Assembly (NCBI GenBank): GCA_023393375.1
Contig: JAEWLI010000164.1
Location: 1-13,783, forward strand
DNA from: Bacteroidota bacterium
GTDB taxonomy: Bacteria > Bacteroidota > Bacteroidia > Cytophagales > Cyclobacteriaceae
Direction: 5' to 3'
Length of the DNA stretch: 13,783 nucleotides
The position numbers and the translations under genes were made by a program. The first letter of the stretch is position 1; every line of letters begins with the position of its first letter. The notes under the pieces are model-generated. The model worked only from the letters and a program-made list of their open reading frames with translations. It made no database searches and had not been told where the DNA came from. Positions 6,069-13,126 of this stretch are shown here, piece after piece.

Positions 6069-7100
6069 ATGAAAAATAAAGTATTAGTAACCGGTGGAAC
6101 AGGCTACATAGGATCCCATACAGTGGTAGAACTTATCAATAATGATTTTGATGTATTCATATTAGATAACCTATCCAATTCCAATATTCAAGTATTAGAC
6201 GGTATAGAAAAAATTACTGGCACAAGGCCACATTTTGAAAAAATTGACCTTGTGAATAAAGATGCTGTGGTGGAATTCTTTAAGAAAAACAATGGGATTA
6301 CATCTATCATTCATTTTGCTGCATCTAAGGCAGTAGGGGAATCAGTAGAAAAACCGCTGCTTTATTATAAAAACAACCTGGTTTCATTAATCAATCTACT
6401 GGAATGTATGAGTGAATTTCAGGTGTCCAATATGGTTTTTTCTTCTTCCTGTACAGTTTATGGTCAACCTGAAAAACTTCCGGTAGATGAATCGGCACCT
6501 ATTCAAAAACCTGCATCACCATATGGTAATACGAAAAGAATATCTGAAGAAATAATTCAGGATACGATCGAAGCTGTTCCTTCTCTCAAAGCAATTGCAT
6601 TAAGGTATTTTAATCCGATTGGTGCTCATGATTCTGCCTTAATAGGTGAATTGCCCTTGGGAATACCCAATAATTTGGTACCATTTGTGACGCAAACCGC
6701 TTCGGGTATAAGACCGCAGTTAAAAGTATTTGGAAATGACTATGATACCCCAGATGGCTCTGCGGTAAGAGACTACATTCATGTAGTGGATTTGGCAAAA
6801 GCACACCTGATCGCATTGGAAAGATTGTTGGAAAACAAAACCAATAATCGTTATGAATATTTTAATTTAGGTACCGGTGAAGGTTATTCTGTATTGGATG
6901 TGATCAAGTCATTTGAAAAAGTGAGCGGACAAAAATTAAATTACACCATTACTGATAGAAGGGCTGGCGATATAGAGAAAATTTGGGCCAATACTGATTA
7001 TTCCAATCGGGAGTTAGGATGGAAAGCTGAAAAAGGTCTTGATGAAATGATGCTTAGTGCCTGGAAATGGCAACTAAAATTAAATGAAACGGGAAAGTGA
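6069..7100 (+). CDS. galE: UDP-glucose 4-epimerase
   Basis: The ATG at 6069 gives 343 residues starting MKNKVLVTGGTGYIGSHT. The frame is open from further upstream, but those codons overlap the VOC gene and its 3' region. This SDR enzyme interconverts UDP-glucose and UDP-galactose in the cytosol. The NAD-binding GGTGYIG is at residues 9-15. FSSSCTVYG (124-132) holds catalytic Ser127, and YGNTK gives Tyr152 and Lys156. NNLVPFV (201-207) and RDYIHVVDLAKAH (234-246) are family landmarks. Length matches E. coli GalE (338). In the C-terminal segment RRAGDIEKIWAN, Ile305 takes the place of E. coli Tyr299, the gate residue for N-acetylated sugars, so the substrate range may be wider than UDP-Glc/Gal (inference). 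It may supply precursors for the exopolysaccharide genes at the right end. Confidence 0.93.
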   Translation: MKNKVLVTGGTGYIGSHTVVELINNDFDVFILDNLSNSNIQVLDGIEKITGTRPHFEKIDLVNKDAVVEFFKKNNGITSIIHFAASKAVGESVEKPLLYYKNNLVSLINLLECMSEFQVSNMVFSSSCTVYGQPEKLPVDESAPIQKPASPYGNTKRISEEIIQDTIEAVPSLKAIALRYFNPIGAHDSALIGELPLGIPNNLVPFVTQTASGIRPQLKVFGNDYDTPDGSAVRDYIHVVDLAKAHLIALERLLENKTNNRYEYFNLGTGEGYSVLDVIKSFEKVSGQKLNYTITDRRAGDIEKIWANTDYSNRELGWKAEKGLDEMMLSAWKWQLKLNETGK

Positions 7101-7112
7101 TCAATAAGTCAG

Positions 7113-7151
7113 AAACTATGTTTCTATGATGAAACCATAGAAACATAGTTT
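7113..7151. terminator. Hairpin between convergent galE and araB
   Basis: Perfect 16-bp arms 7113-7128 (AAACTATGTTTCTATG) and 7136-7151 enclose a 7-nt loop, in the 65-bp gap between the convergent galE and araB stops. The position suggests a bidirectional terminator. The stem is AT-rich and lacks a clean T-run on either side, so termination is inferred from position and structure. Confidence 0.55.
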
Positions 7152-7165
7152 TCTGAATATGGTAA

Positions 7166-8845
7166 TTATTTCATTATTTGCTTCTCAATAAACTCGCCCA
7201 ATACCTCATATTTTTCATATAACTCCTGGTATTTTTTCACATTTTCCGCGATTGGCAAATACTCTTTTTCAAAGCCCTTGCCCATTGCTTTCTGTGCAGC
7301 TTCCACAGTTTGATGTACTCCTGCAACCACCGCCGCAAACATGGCAGAACCTAAAGCAACAGTTTGGGTGGAGGTAGCTACTTTCACAGGCATGTTCAAT
7401 ACATCCGCCATAATTTGCATTACCAGAGGTGATTTTTTTGCAACACCACCCAAAGCGGCAACATTTTTAATCTGCACCCCTTCTGAAATAAACCTGTCTA
7501 CAATCTTTTTAGATCCGAAAACAGTAGCTTCTACCAAAGCACGATAAATGCGTGGTGCATCAGAACCTAGGTCTAAGCTGGTAATTGCACCTTTCAATGC
7601 CTGATTGGCATCGGGTGTTCTTCTGCCGTTCATCCAATCCAAAGCCAATACGCCAGTGGATTCTATATCCAGTTTCATAGCTTCGTCTTCCAACTTTGGG
7701 ATGATTTTACTATTCAGTTGATCTATGATCTTATCTTTTGTAGCAGCATCCAAACCTTGAACATCATTCATAACATTTAATACCGGCCACATCAACAGAT
7801 TTTTAAACCAAGCATATATATCGCCAAAAGCTGATTGACCAGCTTCCAAACCAACCATGCCAGGTACAATGGAACCATCCACTTGACCACAAATTCCCCT
7901 GATCACTTTGCCTTCAATATCTTTAGTAGGCGCAATGAGCATATCACAGGTACTGGTACCCATTACTTTACTAAGTGTATAAGGTTCGATCTCAGATCCC
8001 ACTGCACCAAAGTGTGCATCGAAAGCCCCGACACCTACCAATACATCCTGACTTAAGCCTAATTTTGCTGCCCATTCCTGAGATAAATTCCCTGCTGGCA
8101 CATCAGAAGTATAGGTTTCTTTAAATAATCGTTCTTTTATTCCACCCAATAGAGGATCAAGCTTGACAAGAAAATCTTCTGATGGCAGTCCTCCAAAATC
8201 TGGGTGCCACATGGCTTTATGACCTGCTGCACACCTGCTTCTTTTCAATTTCAATGGGTCGGATATGCCCGTAAGTACTGCTGGTATCCAATCGCAATGT
8301 TCTACCCATGAGAAAGCTGCTTTTCTTACTGCTTCGTCTTCTCTGATCACATGAAGTATTTTTGCCCAGAACCATTCGCTGGAATATACCCCACCTTCAT
8401 ATTTTGTATAATCCACTCCTCCCCATGATCTGGCAAGCTCATTGATCTGGGCTGCTTCTTGCACCGCTGTATGGTCTTTCCACAACACAAACATTGCGTT
8501 GGGGTTTTCTGCAAATTCACTCGTAAGTGACAACGGAATACCCTCCCTATTTACTGCGACCGGTGTGGAACCAGTGGTATCTACAGCTATGGCCCTTACT
8601 TTTGCGGCTGAGCCAGCAGGAGCTTTTGCCAAAATATCCTTGATGGTAGTTTCCAATCCTTCCAGGTAATCTAAAGGGTGTTGTCTGAATTGAGATTTGG
8701 AGGGCTGACAATATTTTCCTGCCTTCCAGCGAGGATAATAAAATACTGATTCTGCCAACTCATCTCCATTATCAGCATTTACCAAAATTGATCTAACAGA
8801 GTCTGTACCGTAATCGGCACCAATTACCAAATTTTTTATTTCCAT
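7166..8845 (-). CDS. araB: Ribulokinase
   Basis: A 559-residue FGGY-family carbohydrate kinase that phosphorylates L-ribulose to L-ribulose-5-phosphate with ATP (cytosolic; E. coli AraB is 566). The N-terminal phosphate motif GADYGTDSVRS is at residues 9-19. LWKDHTA (121-127) and the general-base region GAFDAHFGAVG (273-283, Asp276) follow. The ATP-side motif MGTSTCDM is at 295-302 and the C-terminal FGGY signature GGVAKKSPLVMQIMADV at 466-482. LWKDHTA and YEGGVYSSEWFWAKILH (149-165) are characteristic of AraB-type ribulokinases rather than xylulokinases. It starts 14 bp after the araD stop on the same strand, so the two are co-transcribed. The hairpin beyond its stop ends the unit. araA, for the preceding step, is not nearby in the window. 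Confidence 0.94.
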   Translation of the reverse strand: MEIKNLVIGADYGTDSVRSILVNADNGDELAESVFYYPRWKAGKYCQPSKSQFRQHPLDYLEGLETTIKDILAKAPAGSAAKVRAIAVDTTGSTPVAVNREGIPLSLTSEFAENPNAMFVLWKDHTAVQEAAQINELARSWGGVDYTKYEGGVYSSEWFWAKILHVIREDEAVRKAAFSWVEHCDWIPAVLTGISDPLKLKRSRCAAGHKAMWHPDFGGLPSEDFLVKLDPLLGGIKERLFKETYTSDVPAGNLSQEWAAKLGLSQDVLVGVGAFDAHFGAVGSEIEPYTLSKVMGTSTCDMLIAPTKDIEGKVIRGICGQVDGSIVPGMVGLEAGQSAFGDIYAWFKNLLMWPVLNVMNDVQGLDAATKDKIIDQLNSKIIPKLEDEAMKLDIESTGVLALDWMNGRRTPDANQALKGAITSLDLGSDAPRIYRALVEATVFGSKKIVDRFISEGVQIKNVAALGGVAKKSPLVMQIMADVLNMPVKVATSTQTVALGSAMFAAVVAGVHQTVEAAQKAMGKGFEKEYLPIAENVKKYQELYEKYEVLGEFIEKQIMK

Positions 8846-8859
8846 AATAATGTGTTATT

Positions 8860-9546
8860 TTATTTCTGACCATAATAGGCATTTGCGCCATGTTTTCTTA
8901 AATAATGCTTGTCCAATAAATATTGGTCAATAAGGTTTTCTTTGTTTAACATCATACTCCGATAAGTCATCTTGGCAACTTCCTCTAATACCACAGCATT
9001 ATGTACAGCATTATTTGGATCAGTTCCCCAGGCAAATGGCCCATGGTTGTTCACTACAACACCGGGAATATCAAGAGGATTTTTGTTTTGAAATGTTTCT
9101 ATAATTACAGTGCCTGTTTCTTTCTCATAAGCCCTTTCCACTTCTTCTTTTGTCAGTTTTCTGGTACAGGGAATATCACCATAGAAATAATCTGCGTGGG
9201 TTGTGCCCATTGCTGGGATAGATAATCCTGCTTGTGCCCATGTAGTTGCCCAGGGTGAATGTGTATGAACAATACCAAAAACTCCGGGCCATTTTTTATA
9301 CAATTCTATATGGGTTGGTGTGTCAGAAGATGGTTTGAGGTTACCTTCAACCACGTTCCCATCGAGGTCGACCACCACCATATCATCAGCCTTCATGACA
9401 TCATAACTTACACCACTGGGTTTGATGACCACTAATTTTTTGTCGGGATCATACCCGCTTACATTTCCCCAAGTAAACACAACAAGGCCATGTTTAACCA
9501 AATCTAGATTGGCCTTAAATACGATGTTCTTCAAATTATCGAGCAT
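8860..9546 (-). CDS. araD: L-ribulose-5-phosphate 4-epimerase
   Basis: This 228-residue class II aldolase/AraD protein converts L-ribulose-5-P to D-xylulose-5-P. The ATG at 9544-9546 gives MLDNLKNIVFKANLDL, which aligns with the E. coli start MLEDLKRQVLEANL. A TTG two codons upstream (9552) is open but unneeded. Landmarks are WGNVSG (26-31), KPSG (42-45), KPSSDTPTH (71-79) and HTH zinc ligands His94 and His96. GTTHADYFYG (114-123) has the catalytic Asp119, HGPFAWG (168-174) the third zinc ligand His168, and the C-terminal DKHYLRKHGANAYYGQ the Tyr225 region. All residues expected of an active enzyme are present. It is the first araBD gene on this strand, with an 83-bp gap to the inositol-monophosphatase-family gene upstream. 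Confidence 0.94.
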   Translation of the reverse strand: MLDNLKNIVFKANLDLVKHGLVVFTWGNVSGYDPDKKLVVIKPSGVSYDVMKADDMVVVDLDGNVVEGNLKPSSDTPTHIELYKKWPGVFGIVHTHSPWATTWAQAGLSIPAMGTTHADYFYGDIPCTRKLTKEEVERAYEKETGTVIIETFQNKNPLDIPGVVVNNHGPFAWGTDPNNAVHNAVVLEEVAKMTYRSMMLNKENLIDQYLLDKHYLRKHGANAYYGQK

Positions 9547-9603
9547 TGTCAACTAATATTAGGATGAATATTTTAAATATAAAATTAAAAAAATAAATGT
9601 AAT

Positions 9604-9621
9604 TTTTACGTTTATTTTACG
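9604..9621. promoter_or_regulatory. TTTTACG direct repeat, 11-bp period
   Basis: TTTTACG occurs at 9604-9610 and 9615-9621, one helical turn apart, in the gap upstream of araD (CGTAAAA twice on the coding strand). Same-face repeats upstream of a sugar-catabolic gene are plausible as a regulator site; no known operator is recognised. Confidence 0.3.
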
Positions 9622-9629
9622 AAAAATAA

Positions 9630-10625
9630 TTACATCAGCCGGTATTCACTAAATAGTTTTAGCAAAATCGGTTCTACTTCATTTTGTATGTGTTGATTGG
9701 CATAAGCTATCCAGTTCAATTGATCAGTTGTATTAAATCCTCCATCAATAGGTTGACCATACATATCTAAAACAGGAATTCCGGCTTCAGTTAAAATTAA
9801 ACTGGCACAGAGATCATATGGATGACAGCTCAACCCAGTTCTTCTACCATCTTTCCGAAATTGCGCAAACAATGCTGCCCTGATATCCGCTGTAAACCTG
9901 TCATGCCCCATTAATAACTCGTAAAATTGCCCACCTGTAGAAATGTACTGGTCTTCAAATAAAAAAGCTACGCCCTCGGGAGCTGAAGGAAAAAGATTCT
10001 GGATCATTTTTTCTTCAATTGTAGCAATTATATCTTTTCCTGGTGAAAAAAAACGGCTGAATTGGGCAAACCCACCATAAATTGTTTTGGCTCGCGATGG
10101 GTTAATCATTAACATTTCCTCAGAATTATCAAACAGATTCGTCCGCCACCCTTTTACTCCTTTTCCTTTAATGGCAGAAAAGGTGTCGGCTAAATAAGAT
10201 TTGGCGGTTGGCAATTCTACCATTACTGCCGCTTCTATATCCGACAATCTGGTATGGTTCCCTTTATTGGGTGCAATTCCGGCAAGATAAAAAGCTGAGC
10301 GTTTGTTGTACATCAATCCACGAGTTCCATCTATTGGATCAATGATCACCTGATATCTGGCAGATTCAGGGGTAATACCAATAGGAAAAACCATATTAGT
10401 TAATCCTTCGGCAACCAACACAACACCCCCTGCTTTTTCTGCATCATCTTTTAAACCTAATAGGATTAAATCCTCCACGTCTTTATCGATTTGATAAATG
10501 ACGTCATCTTGGCTATATTGATGTACCGCACTCTTGTATTCACTTGACTGGAGGTTCAGGGATTCTGTAAGTCGTTTTCTGATCTGAATTCCTATATCAG
10601 TTATTATTCGGAGACACTCTTCCAT
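9630..10625 (-). CDS. Inositol-monophosphatase family protein
   Basis: A 331-residue member of the Mg2+-dependent, Li+-sensitive phosphatase superfamily (IMPase/FBPase/CysQ). The metal-binding motifs are intact: Glu73 in VAEGLT, which replaces the usual GEE; DPIDGT at 96-101 with Asp96 and Asp99; and Asp271 in SCHPYDLCASLILTEAG, equivalent to the WDxAAG motif. GIPVLDMYGQPIDGGFN closes the fold. It is about 60 residues longer than typical IMPases; extra sequence lies between about 170 and 265. It hydrolyses a phosphomonoester, probably of a sugar or polyol, but the substrate is not predictable. Being 83 bp upstream of araD on the same strand suggests a link with L-arabinose/ribulose metabolism, for example removing a dead-end phosphosugar (inference). 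Confidence 0.85.
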   Translation of the reverse strand: MEECLRIITDIGIQIRKRLTESLNLQSSEYKSAVHQYSQDDVIYQIDKDVEDLILLGLKDDAEKAGGVVLVAEGLTNMVFPIGITPESARYQVIIDPIDGTRGLMYNKRSAFYLAGIAPNKGNHTRLSDIEAAVMVELPTAKSYLADTFSAIKGKGVKGWRTNLFDNSEEMLMINPSRAKTIYGGFAQFSRFFSPGKDIIATIEEKMIQNLFPSAPEGVAFLFEDQYISTGGQFYELLMGHDRFTADIRAALFAQFRKDGRRTGLSCHPYDLCASLILTEAGIPVLDMYGQPIDGGFNTTDQLNWIAYANQHIQNEVEPILLKLFSEYRLM

Positions 10626-10664
10626 CCCTTCATATTAGTATTGTGAATTTTATCTAACCCTTTT

Positions 10665-10693
10665 GTTCTATTGTAAAATTACAAAAAATGAAC
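10665..10693. promoter_or_regulatory. Nested palindrome upstream of the IMPase-family gene
   Basis: An inner dyad TTGTAA-AA-TTACAA (10671-10684) lies within a roughly co-centred outer pair GTTC (10665-10668) / GAAC (10690-10693). It is 40-68 bp upstream of the IMPase-family ATG, in the presumed promoter region of the imp-araD-araB unit. It is an operator candidate; the binding protein is unknown. Confidence 0.35.
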
Positions 10694-10711
10694 AACAACT
10701 CCCTTTTAATC

Positions 10712-10743
10712 AAAAAAAGCTTCGGAGAGTATCCAAAGCTTTT
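10712..10743 (-). terminator. Rho-independent terminator of the lipoprotein gene
   Basis: Arms at 10715-10726 and 10732-10743 pair with a single C/A mismatch, leaving a 5-nt loop. Read on the minus strand the stem runs into seven consecutive T residues, the form of an intrinsic terminator. It lies 26 bp beyond the stop of the lipoprotein gene and separates it from the IMPase-family gene. Confidence 0.75.
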
Positions 10744-10768
10744 GTAAACACAAAAATTTATTATTAAT

Positions 10769-11908
10769 TTATATATTCCTGTAATAGTTCCTTACCTTGA
10801 TCTGAAATTGTGAAAATATTGGTCTGCAAAATTCAACGAACAAATTTTGAGGTGGAGGTGGTGGCAATGGTTTTAAGCCAAGTAATTTTATCTGAGTGTC
10901 ATCCAAGGCTCGTTCATCCCCTTTGAATGATGCCCATTTGGTCACCCATACAAATTCTCCTGGAAATTTATCATGTACCAATACCCGCTCATTATGGGGA
11001 TCAAGTATACGCATGGTGAGCAATCCGGTAGATACCACTTCTTGCCTGTTTTCTGTAAAGGTTGCTTTTACCGAACCTATTACATCCCGCTTTTTTCCAT
11101 CATCTAATGTTACATGCCCCACTACTACACTATCTCGGACAATTTCTTTGGATTCGGAAAAGCTGTGTGTTTCCCCCACCATGAATTCATCAAACCGGAT
11201 TTGCAAAATCTGATCAGGATATTGTAGTGATTTGTCGCCGGCTGCATAAAAACGTACAAATTCATTGTCTCTATAATTGAATAACAGTTCATTAATTTGT
11301 TCCTGAAAAAACTCAACACTTAACTGATATTTCAATGTTGGCACCGGCAACTGTTCGACCAATACCTTTAATGTAGCCAATTCCCTGGATTCGAATAATT
11401 TATCATCCACATCCCTGTAGCCGTTTACATATTCATTGGCTTTTAGAAAATGATAATAAGCATCAATGGCATCTACTCTGTTTCCCAACTGTAAAGCATA
11501 CTGGCCGGCATCATATCTTTCGGCAGCTGCCTTCTGCCTGAAATTCTCTGCTTCCCTTGTAAAGTTCTGGGGATGAGGTATAACATTTAGTGCACCCGGT
11601 GATCGCAAAATAGACTCATACATATTGTTCATGTCCCGATAAGAATCATAAATAATACCATTTTTAAATTTCTCGGTGGAGTTCGAGATATTGGCAATCT
11701 TGGTTTGGTAATACTTCAGAGCCATAGGATAAGCTGTTTCCAATACTTGTGAAGATTTCTTGTGATCTGTATTTTTCCGTAACCTATCGACAGATTGCAT
11801 TACCGCATCGTAGTAGTTCCCTTGTTTATATGCTACTTTACCAGAGCTACAGGAACTATTCACCCATAAGATAGCTCCAAAAATAATAAACTGTAAAACT
11901 TTCATCAT
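10769..11908 (-). CDS. Lipoprotein of unknown function with TPR-like N-terminus
   Basis: The start is taken at the ATG at 11908 (the next codon, 11905, is also ATG). This puts a lipoprotein signal at the N-terminus: MMKVLQFIIFGAILWVNSSC with the probable lipidated Cys20. The open frame extends 27 codons upstream, but they are hydrophilic and would bury the signal. The mature protein would be an envelope lipoprotein of about 360 residues. Residues 25-165 are helical, with TPR-like pieces such as YKQGNYYDAVMQSVDRL (27-43) and LGNRVDAIDAYYHFLKA (141-157). The second half is predicted beta-rich, and a PLPPPPP run occurs about 30 residues before the C-terminus. I do not recognise the family. It has its own -7 element and terminator, so it appears monocistronic, divergent from the exopolysaccharide genes. 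Confidence 0.75.
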   Translation of the reverse strand: MMKVLQFIIFGAILWVNSSCSSGKVAYKQGNYYDAVMQSVDRLRKNTDHKKSSQVLETAYPMALKYYQTKIANISNSTEKFKNGIIYDSYRDMNNMYESILRSPGALNVIPHPQNFTREAENFRQKAAAERYDAGQYALQLGNRVDAIDAYYHFLKANEYVNGYRDVDDKLFESRELATLKVLVEQLPVPTLKYQLSVEFFQEQINELLFNYRDNEFVRFYAAGDKSLQYPDQILQIRFDEFMVGETHSFSESKEIVRDSVVVGHVTLDDGKKRDVIGSVKATFTENRQEVVSTGLLTMRILDPHNERVLVHDKFPGEFVWVTKWASFKGDERALDDTQIKLLGLKPLPPPPPQNLFVEFCRPIFSQFQIKVRNYYRNI

Positions 11909-11925
11909 ATTAAATAAATTTAAAT

Positions 11926-11933
11926 CAAATTTA
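11926..11933 (-). promoter_or_regulatory. Putative lipoprotein gene promoter (-7 element)
   Basis: The minus strand reads TAAATTTG, matching TAnnTTTG, 17 bp upstream of the ATG at 11908. A TTTG lies upstream, but at 16 bp, shorter than the usual 19-21 bp. AT-rich context weakens the call. Confidence 0.35.
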
Positions 11934-12285
11934 AAATAACGAATAATATCAAATACATTTTTTATGCCCAATTTTGACATGTGTACCATTTAATTTGTAA
12001 TGAAAGGCAGGTGACCATAAAAACAATTTTTGAAATTGCAGGTTTTATATGCGATTTAGCCAGTACAATGTACAATACAAACAAATGGTATTTAATGCAT
12101 GAAAATTTGTGAATATGTATTATCTTTCCCGTAAATCGGCTAATGGACTCAATTTTTTAATATTTATTTTTATAAATTATCTTAGGAGGTATAATTAAAT
12201 TCTATTCATTGTTGCATAAAATAGGCCTCTTGATATGGTATTTCTAAGGAATTCAGTATTTTATTATAATTTTTTGAAGATAAAG
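11934..12285. other. AT-rich divergent intergenic region
   Basis: No coding frame or RNA gene is recognised between the lipoprotein promoter and the wza-like promoter. The stretch contains GTAC-AAT-GTAC (around 12064-12074) and an isolated AGGAGGT (12184-12190) with no start codon at a usable distance. The long leader space suggests regulation of the exopolysaccharide operon, but nothing specific is seen. Confidence 0.4.
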
Positions 12286-12316
12286 TTGGAATAAATAAAT
12301 TTAATTTTGATATTTG
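12286..12316 (+). promoter_or_regulatory. Putative wza-like operon promoter
   Basis: TTG at 12286-12288 is followed after 20 bp by GATATTTG (12309-12316), one base from TAnnTTTG. An overlapping TAATTTTG (12302-12309) matches the -7 consensus exactly but lacks a spaced -33. The ATG of the wza-like gene is 27 bp downstream. Confidence 0.5.
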
Positions 12317-12343
12317 CACACAAATAAAAATGAACTATTACAG

Positions 12344-13093
12344 ATGAAACATTTATTTAAATTTTTAGTAATTGCAGTACTTTTATCATCCTGCTACTCC
12401 AATAAAAAATTAATTTACATACAGGATTACAAAGACAAAGCTCATTATCAGAATGTTGATTTCGAATACTTGCTGCAACCAAACGATATTATTTCCATCG
12501 TAGTCAAAAGTCTTGACCCAACTAATTCGGAAGTTTTTAATTTACAAACACAACAGAATTATGGCAACATAAATGGAAGTTCCTTGTTTTTATCAGGGTA
12601 TTCAATTGATGAAAATGGAATTGTCAGGCTACCAATTGTAGGAGAAGTTAAAGTTACAAATTTAAGTATCAGACAAGCTGAAGCTATTATTCAATCGGAA
12701 GTAGACAAATATTTAAACAATGCTACAGTGATAGTAAAAATGGTAAGCTTTAAAGTTGCAGTACTTGGTGAAGTGAGAAACCCTGGCTATTATTATGTTT
12801 TTAATGCCAAAGCTAACGTCTTTGAGGGTTTGGGTATGGCAGGCGACATTACCCAGTCAGGCAATCATAAAAATGTGAAGCTTATTAGACAGGTTGGTAA
12901 TTCAAGTGAAGTGCATGTGATGGATTTGACGAGTACAAAAATTTTGCAATCACAAAATTTTCATTTATTACCTAATGATATCATTTACGTAGAACCATTA
13001 AAAGCACGTACGGCACAAACTAATATACAGTTGTGGGGCACCATTCTTTCTGGTCTTAATCTCTCATTATTAATATTGACAAGGGTATTATAA
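12344..13093 (+). CDS. Polysaccharide biosynthesis/export lipoprotein (Wza family)
   Basis: The ATG at 12344 gives 249 residues; a longer reading would need a TTG at 12314 and would place hydrophilic residues before the signal. The signal MKHLFKFLVIAVLLSSC has the lipobox LSSC with lipidated Cys17, so the protein sits in the outer membrane. Residues 41-134 match the Poly_export domain (YLLQPNDIISI; YSIDENGIVRLPIVGEVKV; ATVIVKMVSFKVAVLGEV), followed by an SLBB domain from about 137 (VAVLGEVRNPGYYYV ... LGMAGDITQSGNHKNVKLIR). Residues 228-247 are hydrophobic and would form the C-terminal membrane segment. It should form the outer-membrane channel for capsule or exopolysaccharide. It is 33 bp ahead of the chain-length determinant gene, so they form an operon. 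Confidence 0.92.
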   Translation: MKHLFKFLVIAVLLSSCYSNKKLIYIQDYKDKAHYQNVDFEYLLQPNDIISIVVKSLDPTNSEVFNLQTQQNYGNINGSSLFLSGYSIDENGIVRLPIVGEVKVTNLSIRQAEAIIQSEVDKYLNNATVIVKMVSFKVAVLGEVRNPGYYYVFNAKANVFEGLGMAGDITQSGNHKNVKLIRQVGNSSEVHVMDLTSTKILQSQNFHLLPNDIIYVEPLKARTAQTNIQLWGTILSGLNLSLLILTRVL

Positions 13094-13126
13094 ATAGTAG
13101 TTGGCTTACATAAAAATTTTACACAC

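Noticed and set aside
10896..11213. Plus-strand 105-codon open frame.
   Set aside because: It lies antisense inside the lipoprotein gene and its translation resembles no protein family.
11909..11989. Longer start for the lipoprotein gene.
   Set aside because: Twenty-seven polar residues ahead of the signal sequence would prevent lipoprotein processing, and the -7 element lies inside this stretch.
12184..12190. AGGAGGT, a textbook Shine-Dalgarno sequence.
   Set aside because: No ATG/GTG/TTG lies at a usable distance that opens more than a very short frame, and the surrounding genes do not use Shine-Dalgarno sites.
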